Notes: generated by a model not told the origin, from the sequence alone. DNA of 47,887 nt from Piscirickettsiaceae bacterium (GCA_013215775.1 JABSQO010000014.1:1-47887), one strand, 5' to 3'; positions 37,164 through 46,654 are shown, counted from the first letter of the stretch. Made by a program: numbers and translations.

Positions 37164-38314
37164 TTATTATTCTGCTTACAAAGAGCTCTTTTCAACTTAC
37201 CAAGCCAAGAATATGAAAGCCAAGCTCTGTACACGCCTGTTATTTGAGTTAGTAAAATAAAATGAATTGTTATTATGCTTCTAATCAGTTTGTTTTTTGG
37301 TATTGTAATCTGTCCAACTTGCTTATCTACAGAATCCTCTAAAACACAAATATCCTCTAAAAGAAAGAGCTTGTTATAAGGGTTATCTTTTTGCTCTATT
37401 TTAGAATAATCAAGATCGCTAAACACGAGCCCATATCGCTCTCGAAGCCATATATAGTCAAAAGCAGAGGTTTGAATAAAGTCTTCTATTTCTTCTCTCA
37501 ATTCTATATTTCCTTGGGACAACCCCAGTTTAGCCTTGCTTTTATATTTCTTAGTAAACCATACAATTAAGGCATTTGTTGAAATTAAGGGAAGTCTACC
37601 TTCGGGCTGGATATCTAATCGTAGTTTTTGTAATTTCTGCAATAGAACTGGAGATAATGCCACATTTTTAAATTGCGTTTTATCATCTTGTTGCATCAGA
37701 TTCAATGCCTCAGGAATATTGTTTGTCAGAAAATCACACAACACATCACCTTTTTCTAATTGTGTTCTTTCAAAAGGAAAGATATAGACTGTATCAGGAA
37801 ATTCCTGCTCATAGTACTCAATAATGGTTCGAATAGGTCTGATATGTGGAGACGTAATTTTTTTAGCTGTTCTTATGTCCTGAGATAGCCTTGATTTGTA
37901 ATCAGATACTGGACTTCTAATATAAACAACTATACGAATATCATCAAAATACTGCCCTAAAAACCGAGAAAGCGACCTTTCTGATATCGCTGAAAAATCG
38001 TTAAATAAAGTTTCCGCTGAAAGAACTACCGTATAAGGCTTATATTTTTGTATATCACTTAGAAAATATTGCCAAAAGAGAGCGAAAGACTTCCAAAATC
38101 TATCAGTATTACCCATATAAAATCCATTATTAGGTAATTGGTAGTTTCGTTGCTGCACAAAACTTGCAGGCAATAAACTATGATTGGCTGCATGTGTTCC
38201 TCTTACTGGATAAAAAATCCCTTTAGCTAAAAGAGCAAAGTGATTCCGACAAAAAAATTGCTGTATTGTGGTTGTACCTGTTTTAGGGGCGCCGATATGG
38301 AGAATAAGTCGCAA
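37160..38314 (-). CDS. PAPS-dependent sulfotransferase, paralogue 1
   Basis: The 384-residue protein begins LILHIGAPKTGTTT, where PKTGTT (10-15) is the 5'-phosphosulfate loop of sulfotransferases, and has a 3'-phosphate motif RSPVSDYKS (133-141). It would transfer sulfate from PAPS to a carbohydrate. The start is TTG at 38314, with AGG upstream; no ATG gives the phosphosulfate loop. It is clearly paralogous to the next gene (shared LSAE..F.DFS, IRPIR..IEYYE, FER.QL..GDV, IQPEG). A hydrophobic stretch near the C terminus (about 346-366) may anchor it. CysC, encoded elsewhere in the window, could supply PAPS. Confidence 0.82.
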   Translation of the reverse strand: MRLILHIGAPKTGTTTIQQFFCRNHFALLAKGIFYPVRGTHAANHSLLPASFVQQRNYQLPNNGFYMGNTDRFWKSFALFWQYFLSDIQKYKPYTVVLSAETLFNDFSAISERSLSRFLGQYFDDIRIVVYIRSPVSDYKSRLSQDIRTAKKITSPHIRPIRTIIEYYEQEFPDTVYIFPFERTQLEKGDVLCDFLTNNIPEALNLMQQDDKTQFKNVALSPVLLQKLQKLRLDIQPEGRLPLISTNALIVWFTKKYKSKAKLGLSQGNIELREEIEDFIQTSAFDYIWLRERYGLVFSDLDYSKIEQKDNPYNKLFLLEDICVLEDSVDKQVGQITIPKNKLIRSIITIHFILLTQITGVYRAWLSYSWLGKLKRALCKQNNK

Positions 38315-38343
38315 AATAAATTACCTGATTTATAATAAGTTGC

Positions 38344-39504
38344 TCAATAAAATATTGATTTAATCCTGTGACGCAGGAGAAATAAGTTCCTAAAATAAAG
38401 GTTTCCTATTCTTTTTAAACGTAATAGCCCTATGAATGTAAAATAGGATAAATGATATGAGACCCCCTTTTTTTTGTACCAACTAATATCGACTTCAATA
38501 GGGTCTATATTTGAAGTGTCCAAAATACTATCGAGTGTTTGAATATTTAAATCCTGACCATCTATAACTATAGTAGATTTAATGTGCTCATAATCCATAT
38601 CAGAAAATGTAACCCCATAAGCCTCACGTAACCAGAGGAAATCTCCTGAAATTTGGTACAGATAGTTACTAACCTGTATTTTTAACTGTGGCTTAATATG
38701 ATCAGATGATTGCCTAAAATGTTTTTGATTTTCTTTGGCTACTCTGGCCAATAACATACGCGTTTGCATTGAAGGCTTTTTACCTTCAGGCTGTACTTGC
38801 AAGCGGATATTTCTTAAGCTTAGTAACAATGGCCATGAAAGTGACTCGTTAGAGCGCTTAGTCTTTTTATTTTCAAGTAAACTGACCGCGTCAGGAATAT
38901 AGCGTGTTAAAAAATCATTCACAACATCACCGTTAACAAGTTGATTTCTTTCAAAAGCATGTACTTTAACCTTATTGGGAAACTGTCCCTCGTAATACTC
39001 TATAACACTCCTAATTGGACGGGTTTTAGGTGACAAATTCCTGATGCCTGTCCTTAATGATTGTGAAAGGCTAGACATATAATTTGTTGTAGGATTTTTA
39101 ATGTAGGCCACCACCTCCACACTACTAAAATAAGCACTTAAAAAATCTACAAGACTCTCTTTCGACTGTGATGAAAAGTCACGGAACATTTGCTCTGCTG
39201 ACAGAATCACTGTATGGGGTTCTAAACGATCTATATCCTCACGCATTGCTTTCAGAAATCGTTGAGTATCTTGCATAAACCACGCGGTATTTCCAACATA
39301 TACTTGGTAATCATGAACATTCAAAAATTCTGTTTTCATAAATCCCCCACGGAGGACCACATGATTATTACGAGGAGAGCATTTTATGGGATAAAGATAG
39401 CCATAATTAAGTAACTCCCGGTGATTTTTAACAAGAAAATGTTGTATTGAGGTCGTGCCCGTTTTAGCATGACCAATGTGCAAAATAAGTTTGGGTTTAT
39501 TCAT
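38344..39504 (-). CDS. PAPS-dependent sulfotransferase, paralogue 2
   Basis: The 386-residue protein has the 5'-phosphosulfate loop as AKTGTTS (13-19) and a looser 3'-phosphate motif IKNPTTNYMSSLSQ, in which the usual Arg is Lys. It is a tandem duplicate of the gene downstream, with co-linear conserved blocks through about residue 260. Each may sulfate a different position or sugar. AAGGTG lies before the ATG. It is 22 bases after a glycosyltransferase gene in the same run. Family membership is clear by motif; the acceptor is unknown. Confidence 0.82.
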   Translation of the reverse strand: MNKPKLILHIGHAKTGTTSIQHFLVKNHRELLNYGYLYPIKCSPRNNHVVLRGGFMKTEFLNVHDYQVYVGNTAWFMQDTQRFLKAMREDIDRLEPHTVILSAEQMFRDFSSQSKESLVDFLSAYFSSVEVVAYIKNPTTNYMSSLSQSLRTGIRNLSPKTRPIRSVIEYYEGQFPNKVKVHAFERNQLVNGDVVNDFLTRYIPDAVSLLENKKTKRSNESLSWPLLLSLRNIRLQVQPEGKKPSMQTRMLLARVAKENQKHFRQSSDHIKPQLKIQVSNYLYQISGDFLWLREAYGVTFSDMDYEHIKSTIVIDGQDLNIQTLDSILDTSNIDPIEVDISWYKKKGVSYHLSYFTFIGLLRLKRIGNLYFRNLFLLRHRIKSIFY

Positions 39505-39526
39505 GTAACACCTTAATTTAATCTCA

Positions 39527-40510
39527 TTAGGTTATAAATTTACAAGGCACAACTTCAATATTGTTATTGAAAGCAGATAACGCAGCCTTCACTTGACTAG
39601 TACGCAACAAAGAGAAAAACAAAATTCCGACACAAAATGACAGTATTGCTTGAAAACGATTTAACCCAACAACATGACGATAGTTGATATGCCTTCTATA
39701 AATACGCTTTATATCCAAAAGAAAAAATTTAACCGCAGCTTTTACGCGATCATATTTCTTCTTTGAGTACCTAATAGAAAACTTCTTATCACGATCTCTA
39801 CCTGCTACAATTGCCCGCCATATAAAGAATTTAATGGAATGATTCCAAAGCTCATGCTGAAACCACACATCGGAACGACTTATATCATAGCCTTCCTGTT
39901 TTAATCGTTGTGCCAACAAATAGCAACAGACTTTAAACCCCCCCCTTTGCACATCAAAACCCAAGGGCAAAAACCAGTCCTTTCTCACAGCAAAATTACT
40001 AACATGTAGCTGATACTTGTCTAATGTTTCTAGTTTGTGGTAGATAGAAAAATACCAAAACAATGCATACATTTTACTAATGAAATTGTTAGCCGGGAAA
40101 CATGTGTACCCGTTGCTTGCTACTTGGTCACCACTATACAGTGGCTCAACTAAATCTTTGAAAGAGCCGTGTATTGGCGTTAAATCACAATCGAGAAATA
40201 CTATTATTTCTCCTTTCGCTTGATTAGCAGCAGAATTTTTCATTATATAATAATGAGCTTGTTCTTTTTCTAGGCTTAACGACCTAACTCGATCACCCCA
40301 TTCAACTGGTAGTTGTTCCATATACCGACTAACAGGCTTCAAATAATTTTGATTATGCACAATCAAAACCTCGACCACGTTAACGTCGTTGGAATGACTT
40401 ATCCATTTTAACAATGTATTGGCATTTTCCATCCAAGTAGCTCCGCCATCAAAAGCAGCATTATCAAGCTCTATTGCTACCGTGACAGATAGTGTATCTA
40501 ACTCGTGCAT
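39527..40510 (-). CDS. Glycosyltransferase, GT2-like
   Basis: The 327-residue protein has a GT-A style core with VEVLIVHNQN, a retained KNSAANQAKGEIIVFLDCDLTP segment (DxD at DCD, about residues 108-110) and a later QHELW motif that may be part of the acceptor site. A hydrophobic helix lies near 287-303. It is less typical than the other two but in the same operon. The ribosome site AGGGA precedes the ATG. Substrates are unknown; glucuronate or rhamnose transfer is possible from context. Confidence 0.8.
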   Translation of the reverse strand: MHELDTLSVTVAIELDNAAFDGGATWMENANTLLKWISHSNDVNVVEVLIVHNQNYLKPVSRYMEQLPVEWGDRVRSLSLEKEQAHYYIMKNSAANQAKGEIIVFLDCDLTPIHGSFKDLVEPLYSGDQVASNGYTCFPANNFISKMYALFWYFSIYHKLETLDKYQLHVSNFAVRKDWFLPLGFDVQRGGFKVCCYLLAQRLKQEGYDISRSDVWFQHELWNHSIKFFIWRAIVAGRDRDKKFSIRYSKKKYDRVKAAVKFFLLDIKRIYRRHINYRHVVGLNRFQAILSFCVGILFFSLLRTSQVKAALSAFNNNIEVVPCKFIT

Positions 40511-40520
40511 TAGTTAATCC

Positions 40521-41465
40521 CTAATAGTACTTATTTAGCTTAATGCCTATAAAGGGGGCAATACATCCTAGCCCATAGGCAATATCTGCAACTGACATTC
40601 CAATAAGTCGGCGTAAAGAGCGCTTATCCCAAATTCGGCGTATAGGTGCCACAACTAATTTTATCGGTGCCATAAGTAATTTATAGAAACACATTGACCA
40701 AATAAAGATATAGGCTTTCGTCGGAGGGAGGTTTTTACGATAACGATAATTGAAACTAACGCCATAACGTAACCAACGCATTAAAAGGTAACTAACTTCA
40801 CGCCGACTTTGTGGCCACGTTTCAAACACAACATTACTTTTATCAAATACAATCTTTTTACCTGCTAATACAGCTCGCATAAAGAATTCCCTATCCGATC
40901 CACCAAAAACCATTTTTTCATCGAAGTCTATACTTAATGGGGGTAAAACCAATTCAGTTTTCAAAAGAACATTACTTGTGACAGCAGTTTTTACTTGTGT
41001 TAAGTTTTTTAAATCATTTAACGCATGGTAATCGGATGATGATTTAATGGCTTCTTCTAAACTTTCACAACGCCCAACCTCGCCAACAATAACATCTGCT
41101 CCATTAGCATTTATGCCAATAATCAAACGCGAAAGCCAGTTAAGCGGGGCAATTTCATCATCATCGATAAATGCAATATAGTCGGCATTCACACCAACTG
41201 CTTCATGTATTGCCGCATTTCTTGCAAAAGGGATTCCTTGGCGTTTTTCTCTATAAAAGACAAAATTATCATCGAAGATTCCATCGTTTTTAACTGTGGA
41301 TTCAACTTCCCCATTAACGCTATTGTCAATAACAATAATGATCATCGAATTAAGGCTCGGTAATTCTTGCTGCATCAGAGATGTTAAACAGGCATTTAAT
41401 AACGACTTTCTCGTACCTGCCGTGCAGACACAAACAGCTGTAATTTTTAATTGTTGTTTAATCAT
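40521..41465 (-). CDS. Family 2 glycosyltransferase
   Basis: The 314-residue protein has GT2 features: ITAVCVCTAGTRKSLLNACL at the start, MIIIVIDNSVNG, GIPFARNAAI, YIAFIDDDEIAP (DDD metal site) and GGSDREFFMRAVLAG. The C-terminal part (about 240-310) contains one or two hydrophobic stretches that may attach it to the membrane. The ATG at 41465 is used; a TTG eight codons earlier is possible and neither has a clear ribosome site. It is the first transferase after ugd. Confidence 0.88.
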   Translation of the reverse strand: MIKQQLKITAVCVCTAGTRKSLLNACLTSLMQQELPSLNSMIIIVIDNSVNGEVESTVKNDGIFDDNFVFYREKRQGIPFARNAAIHEAVGVNADYIAFIDDDEIAPLNWLSRLIIGINANGADVIVGEVGRCESLEEAIKSSSDYHALNDLKNLTQVKTAVTSNVLLKTELVLPPLSIDFDEKMVFGGSDREFFMRAVLAGKKIVFDKSNVVFETWPQSRREVSYLLMRWLRYGVSFNYRYRKNLPPTKAYIFIWSMCFYKLLMAPIKLVVAPIRRIWDKRSLRRLIGMSVADIAYGLGCIAPFIGIKLNKYY

Positions 41466-41550
41466 GATTTGGGCTATATCGTTGTCCAATTAAAATGAAT
41501 AAATCAGTAATACAATACAATCGCACCATCACTTTTAGTTCGTTTCTCAT

Positions 41551-42717
41551 TCAATTATTTCCAAACAAATCACGTGTGTAGACCTTATCGACAACATCCT
41601 TAATATCCGCTGTCATCCGGTTAGTAACAATAACATCAGCCATTTTCTTGAATTCTTTAAGATCTTTAATCACCCGTGAATGAAAGAACTCACTTTCCTT
41701 CAATACAGGCTCATAAACCACGACCTCGATACCTTTCGCTTTTATACGTTTCATAATTCCTTGAATAGCCGAAACACGAAAATTATCAGATCCTTGTTTC
41801 ATTATAAGGCGATAAATGCCCACAACTTTTGGCTTACGTTTGAGAATGGCATCAGCAATAAAGTCTTTTCGGGTACTATTGGCATCAACAATGGCACCAA
41901 TCAAACTGTTAGGTACATCTTTATAATTTGCTCTAAGCTGTTTAGTATCTTTTGGTAGACAATAACCACCATAACCAAAGGATGGGTTGTTATAATAATT
42001 GCCTATACGAGGGTCTAAACCGACCCCTTCAATAATATGTCGTGAATCCAATCCGTGCGTTTCAGCATAACTATCAAGTTCGTTAAAATAGGCAACTCTC
42101 ATGGCAAGATAGGTATTTGAAAAGAGCTTAATGGCTTCGGCCTCTGTTGCATCACAATACAAAACTTGAACACCTTCTTTGTTTGCACCTTGCCGCATAA
42201 GATTGCCATATATCATCGCTCGCTCTGATTGCTCTCCCACAATGATTCGTGATGGGTAGAGATTATCGTATAACGCTTTTCCTTCTCGTAAAAATTCTGG
42301 GGAGAAGATAATATTATCTGTGTTTAATTGTGCTTTTATTTTTTTCGTATAGCCAACTGGAACTGTGGATTTAATCACTATCGTTGCAGCGGGATTAATC
42401 ATCATCACATCGTTGATAACCGCTTCCACAGATGCAGTATTAAATGAGTTTGTTTCAGCATCGTAATCGGTCGGGGTAGCAATAATGACATAGTCAGAAT
42501 TTGTATAGGCATCCACCTTGTCTCGCGTTGCTCTGAAATTTAGCGTTTTATTTTGTAGAAAATCTTCAATTTCAACATCTACTATGGGTGATATTTTATC
42601 GGCTAATAGATCTATTCTATCCTTGACGATGTCTACAGCGACAACTTCGTTGTGTTGCGCGAGAAGTATGGCATTAGCCAAGCCAACATAACCTGTACCT
42701 GCTACAGCAATTTTCAT
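41551..42717 (-). CDS. ugd: UDP-glucose 6-dehydrogenase
   Basis: The 388-residue protein, the same length as E. coli Ugd, has the NAD-binding motif [10 protein letters not shown], the STVPVGYT and [12 protein letters not shown] blocks, and the catalytic Cys253 in [14 protein letters not shown]. It oxidises UDP-glucose twice to UDP-glucuronate, a precursor for acidic polysaccharides. It heads the operon with glycosyl- and sulfotransferases and is divergent from galU, which makes its substrate. The 226-base gap between them must hold both promoters; I could not assign them with confidence. Confidence 0.97.
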   Translation of the reverse strand: MKIAVAGTGYVGLANAILLAQHNEVVAVDIVKDRIDLLADKISPIVDVEIEDFLQNKTLNFRATRDKVDAYTNSDYVIIATPTDYDAETNSFNTASVEAVINDVMMINPAATIVIKSTVPVGYTKKIKAQLNTDNIIFSPEFLREGKALYDNLYPSRIIVGEQSERAMIYGNLMRQGANKEGVQVLYCDATEAEAIKLFSNTYLAMRVAYFNELDSYAETHGLDSRHIIEGVGLDPRIGNYYNNPSFGYGGYCLPKDTKQLRANYKDVPNSLIGAIVDANSTRKDFIADAILKRKPKVVGIYRLIMKQGSDNFRVSAIQGIMKRIKAKGIEVVVYEPVLKESEFFHSRVIKDLKEFKKMADVIVTNRMTADIKDVVDKVYTRDLFGNN

Positions 42718-42943
42718 ATTGGTCCGTTTTAAGTTTTACTGTCGAAATCAATTGATGAAGTCAAAGCCAAGACTATCGCCGGCGGAATCATCCCATAAAT
42801 GCATAACGCATCATACAAGATTATATAATCTCTAACATAAACTTTACCGCAATCACTATACTTTCTCTTCATCATAGTGATAGGATTTATGACTTAATTT
42901 AACAGTGAAATCCCACCTATCTTTTAACAACACAGTGCCCATA

Positions 42944-43801
42944 ATGCCTACCACATCATATGTTCGTAAATGCCTTTTCCCCGTCGCCGGCTATGGCACA
43001 CGGTTTCTTCCAGCAACTAAAGCCATGCCGAAAGAGATGCTCCCTATCGTCAACAAGCCATTGATTCAATACGGTGTTGAAGAAGCGCTTGAGGCAGGCT
43101 TGACTCAAATTGGCTTTATTACAGGCCGAGGGAAAAGAGCTATAGCTGACCATTTTGATACTAGCTTTGAACTTGAACATCAAATATATGGGACATCTGA
43201 AGTAAAACACCTCGATGATATTCGTAATGTTATGGATCGCTGTGATTTTGTATTTATGCGGCAACGCGAAATACTCGGTTTAGGGCATGCCATATTAACG
43301 GGCGAACCGATGATTGGCCCAGAACCTTTCGCCGTCATTCTGGCTGATGATTTGTGCGCCCATCCATCTGATGGTGATCAGATGCGCGCTTTAGGGCAAT
43401 TAGTAGAGTTATATCAACGCTATCAATGTAGCATTATTGCAATTGAAGAAATCCCACCTGAAGACACCGCTAAATACGGCATTATTTCTGGTGAAGAAAT
43501 AGCGGATGGTCTCTATAAAGTCAGCGATATGGTAGAAAAGCCACAACCTGAGGATGCGCCCTCTAATTTAGCCATCATAGGTCGCTACATTCTTACCCCT
43601 GAAATATTCACACACATCCGTAATATCAAACCAGGTGCAGGTCGTGAAATTCAACTTACCGATGCAATAAAATCACTTTCCAAAGAACAACAAGTATTAG
43701 CAGTGAAATTTAAAGGTCGTCGTTTTGATTGTGGCAGCATCGATGGATTCGTTGAAGCGACTAATTACTATTATGAGCATTACCATAAGAATGGTGATTA
43801 A
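42944..43801 (+). CDS. galU: UTP-glucose-1-phosphate uridylyltransferase
   Basis: The 285-residue protein carries GalU signatures: KCLFPVAGYGTRFLPATKAMPKEMLPIVNKPLIQYGVEEA, VILADDLC, and EKPQPEDAPSNLAIIGRYI. It makes UDP-glucose from UTP and glucose-1-phosphate. Its pairing with ugd, divergent by 226 bases, shows a UDP-glucuronate supply unit. The start is uncertain: ATG at 42944 is closest to family length, but a GTG at 42905 in the same frame is also possible and neither has a strong ribosome site. Length is near the usual 290-300. Confidence 0.96.
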   Translation: MPTTSYVRKCLFPVAGYGTRFLPATKAMPKEMLPIVNKPLIQYGVEEALEAGLTQIGFITGRGKRAIADHFDTSFELEHQIYGTSEVKHLDDIRNVMDRCDFVFMRQREILGLGHAILTGEPMIGPEPFAVILADDLCAHPSDGDQMRALGQLVELYQRYQCSIIAIEEIPPEDTAKYGIISGEEIADGLYKVSDMVEKPQPEDAPSNLAIIGRYILTPEIFTHIRNIKPGAGREIQLTDAIKSLSKEQQVLAVKFKGRRFDCGSIDGFVEATNYYYEHYHKNGD

Positions 43802-43815
43802 AAGCCCTACAATTT

Positions 43816-43961
43816 ATTCGTTGGTAGCGGGGGCTGGATTTGAACCAACGACCATCGGGTTATGAGCCCTTCCCAAACCACATCCAACTCACTTGAAATG
43901 GCACTTTACAGTATGCTTTGAGGGGTTTCAAGAAGTTTATGATAATTCTAAGTTGTTGATT
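43816..43961 (-). repeat. tRNA-fMet-derived repeat, copy C (best preserved)
   Basis: On the minus strand a tail of about 90 bp is joined to a nearly intact 3' half of tRNA-fMet: the anticodon arm GGGCTCATAACCCG with CAT, the T-arm GGTTCAAATCC and an acceptor end CCCCCGCTACCA. Identity with a tRNA begins inside the 5' strand of the anticodon stem; the D-arm and 5' acceptor strand are absent, so it is not a complete tRNA. A break at the anticodon loop is typical of tyrosine-integrase attachment sites. The rest of the 43802-44148 gap contains no gene I can support. Confidence 0.8.
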
Positions 43962-44148
43962 GTAGTTTAGAATTACGTTCTTTTTGCGTATAAAATCCGA
44001 AGATCATATCACTGAGTTAGTTAATACAATGGAAATCTAAATGCCCTTTCTTTAGCGATCTATTTACTAACTAACTTTAATTTTGTGCACTGATTTTCCT
44101 GTGACTAACCTAAAATTTTACTTATCACGGAGAAATAAAGTAACTATC

Positions 44149-44475
44149 CTAGTCACTATTTCGATCTGACGACTGTTTATTATATTCAAATGCTTTTACA
44201 CACTCAGGTAAATCCATAAATAATGGTGCACGGCTTCCCTTTCTTGCTCCCAGATATTTGTTGGATTCTGCACAAGCCTCTTTTGTTTCCCCAGCATTAA
44301 TACATTCTGCTATTTTTTCATTTTTTAATGGTTGTATCTTTTTATTTCGTGCTTGCTCACAGGTATAATCGTATTGTTTTTGTAGCTCTTTTCGTTGTTT
44401 ATCTTCTACCTCGGCATAAGCAGAACTAGTCATACCACAAAAACAGATAAGCACTAATCTATAATATTTATACAT
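44149..44475 (-). CDS. Small secreted protein with four conserved-looking cysteines
   Basis: The 108-residue protein has a signal peptide (about 1-21, ending SSAYAE), then a charged helical domain with Cys residues in a C..AR/C.NAG/AC.ES/ECV spacing that suggests two disulfides in the periplasm. I do not recognise the family. The ATG at 44475 with AAGG before it gives a proper signal peptide, better than the start 14 codons upstream that overlaps the previous gene. It lies 19 bases after the LapG-like protease and may be a partner or an inhibitor, which is a guess. Confidence 0.72.
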   Translation of the reverse strand: MYKYYRLVLICFCGMTSSAYAEVEDKQRKELQKQYDYTCEQARNKKIQPLKNEKIAECINAGETKEACAESNKYLGARKGSRAPLFMDLPECVKAFEYNKQSSDRNSD

Positions 44476-44494
44476 ATTGACCTTATCCTCGCAT

Positions 44495-45193
44495 TTAATA
44501 TAATGGCTTTCCATCATTATATTGCTCGTATCTTTTTCGATTTTCTACTATGCGCTGTTTAACTGTCTCCATTTTTTGCATCTTCTTTGCAGAAATCTCA
44601 GCTTTTATACTTCTCTTTTTACCATCATCATTTAGTAAGACTAAATTACCATCAACATCTGTTAGGAATATTGCTTGCAGATCCATACGATCTTTCGCAT
44701 TCTTAATCGTTTTAACATAATTATCAAGCACCAAAGATTCTGTTCTATCATCATTAGTCCACACTAAGATCATATGTGATTCTCCTGTCCTTCTGATTTG
44801 TACAAAGCCAAGACGTAAGTTATTTTTAGGTATTCCCATAAGACGAAGCACAACAAGCTTGCCGATGGCCATATCCTCACAATCGCCACCAAATTGTGTC
44901 AAAGTTTCAAAAGGTGTTGCCCAATAATCTTCAGCGCTCCATTTGTCCCTATCCGTAATCCACGGTAATGCATTCAATGCATTATTAGCGTTCTCTAGTT
45001 TCTCACGGACTGGTTTGTCCTCATTTTCAATAATAAGTTGATAGATATTTCTCATCCGCGTTGAAGCGGCTTCACCATATTCCACCCCAATCTGTTTGAA
45101 TACATTATCCGACCACGGCTGTAGTTTTACGTCAGCCCATAGAATAGAGCTAAATAACACTAGCGTAACAAACGGTACTATAAATATTTTCAT
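44495..45193 (-). CDS. Transglutaminase-like cysteine protease, LapG-like (BTLCP family)
   Basis: The 232-residue protein has a signal peptide (1-20) and the BTLCP fold of LapG, with the triad Cys105 (GGDCEDMAI), His140 (GESHMILVW) and Asp157 (LVLDNY). LapG cuts large adhesins from the cell surface when c-di-GMP falls; it is normally controlled by the membrane protein LapD. Neither LapD nor an adhesin is encoded nearby, which is unusual. A calcium-binding role of the DCED segment is known for LapG. Other functions in the family cannot be excluded. Confidence 0.82.
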   Translation of the reverse strand: MKIFIVPFVTLVLFSSILWADVKLQPWSDNVFKQIGVEYGEAASTRMRNIYQLIIENEDKPVREKLENANNALNALPWITDRDKWSAEDYWATPFETLTQFGGDCEDMAIGKLVVLRLMGIPKNNLRLGFVQIRRTGESHMILVWTNDDRTESLVLDNYVKTIKNAKDRMDLQAIFLTDVDGNLVLLNDDGKKRSIKAEISAKKMQKMETVKQRIVENRKRYEQYNDGKPLY

Positions 45194-45332
45194 GCTTATG
45201 TATCCCTATGACATTAAAAACATACTAGTTTTCAACAGATAACTGTTTATCCCAACTATAAAGCAAAATGTTGTATTTGTGATAACATTTAATTACTTAT
45301 CATTTAATGCCAATAAATGGATTTATAAGTAT

Positions 45333-46331
45333 ATGAATAAGCACCACAAAATACACTTGTTGCATGCTTCAATTTTTGAACCATTTATTCTCGCAACAAA
45401 ACAAATCGGCACGCCTGTTGAAAAAATACTAAACAAAGTAAACCTCCCACTACAGCTACTGGAAACTCAGGACATATTGATTCCAGAGCGGCCATGTTGG
45501 GAGTTTATTCGTGAAGTAAGCCGGCATGAGGGTATACAGGATTTTGGTATGCTAGCAACGCAAGCAATCCACCATGATGAGATGGAAGCTCTAGCGCCAT
45601 TACTTACCGGTTGTGAAAACCTTTTTGATTTATTAAAGCGTTTCTGCCTAGTCGGCCCGACGATATGTGATACAGCTGACTACACTATTGAAATTGACCA
45701 AGATAGAGTAACCCTAAAACAGAGAGGCGATCGATTACTCGATGATGATATCCAAGTACAATTATTCGAAATCGCCGGAATGATCCAATTAATTAACCTT
45801 GCTACTAACTATCAATGGCATCCTCCTGAAATACACCTCACTTTTAAACATCATCGTGACATTGAGAATTCCGAATTACTTGGCTTTAGTCAAATCCTTT
45901 TTAATCAATCCTATCCAGCGATTACATTTCCACGAGCCATGCTGTCACTTCCACTACTGCTAAAACATTCTCATCACTCCTCACCTACGACTATTCCAAA
46001 AGAGTTTATTAGTAAGGTACAACATATTGTCACACCCTATTTTTCTTATAATCTAGATATACATATGGCTGCGGAATTAATTGGAACCAGTGTTCGCACA
46101 TTACAACGTCGCTTAGAGGAACAGAATAGTAGTTTTTCTAATGTTGTTGCAAAGGCAAAAATGCTAGAAGGATCATCCCTATTATTAAACAATGAATTAA
46201 ACTTATTAGATATTAGCCTCTCTCTTGGCTATACAGATGCCTCAAGTTTTTCACGAGCCTTTCGTCGGTGGTCTGGCATCTCACCCAGAGAATATCGTGC
46301 AGCTCATAATGACAATGAATTTCTACTATAA
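45333..46331 (+). CDS. AraC family transcriptional regulator
   Basis: The 332-residue protein has an N-terminal arabinose-binding-type regulator domain (about 10-190, PF12625-like) and a C-terminal double helix-turn-helix (about 240-325, with MAAELIGTSVRTLQRRLEE and ISLSLGYTDASSFSRAFRRWSGISPREYR). Regulators of this class (OruR/ArgR-like) often control catabolic genes. The ATG at 45333 is preferred; a GTG 18 codons earlier is in frame. It is divergent from the LapG-like gene and could regulate it or unrelated genes; the effector is unknown. Confidence 0.9.
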   Translation: MNKHHKIHLLHASIFEPFILATKQIGTPVEKILNKVNLPLQLLETQDILIPERPCWEFIREVSRHEGIQDFGMLATQAIHHDEMEALAPLLTGCENLFDLLKRFCLVGPTICDTADYTIEIDQDRVTLKQRGDRLLDDDIQVQLFEIAGMIQLINLATNYQWHPPEIHLTFKHHRDIENSELLGFSQILFNQSYPAITFPRAMLSLPLLLKHSHHSSPTTIPKEFISKVQHIVTPYFSYNLDIHMAAELIGTSVRTLQRRLEEQNSSFSNVVAKAKMLEGSSLLLNNELNLLDISLSLGYTDASSFSRAFRRWSGISPREYRAAHNDNEFLL

Positions 46332-46654
46332 CCTAAACGCAAAGTCTAGAGTTTCTTAGCCTTACAAGCAGTCTTCCATGTACTAAATGCCTTGACCATC
46401 TGGGCTCTTATTAAGTGCTTCCTTTGCCATTTCCCTTAATTTTATATAATCACTATCTGACAGTTCAGTTAAGGATGATTATTTCGTTAAATCTAAGCTT
46501 AAGTCCAAATCAATAGCCATAGACTGCATAGATATAAAAATACATGTCAAAGCAATGCTTAAGCTTTGTTAAGTTCACCTTTTTTTCCTAAACATTGAGG
46601 CCTAGTCTGAAATTCAAAGCTACACAATCTATTACAAGATTAATTCGTGCTAGC
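46332..46654. other. Intergenic region with a possible gene remnant
   Basis: No complete gene is seen. On the minus strand, 46383 to about 46478 encodes a short open piece (LSDSDYIKLREMAKEALNKS and a few more residues, then TAG) preceded by stops, which could be the end of a lost gene. A weak hairpin followed by T7 near 46560-46590 on the plus strand could end AraC transcription. Confidence 0.3.
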
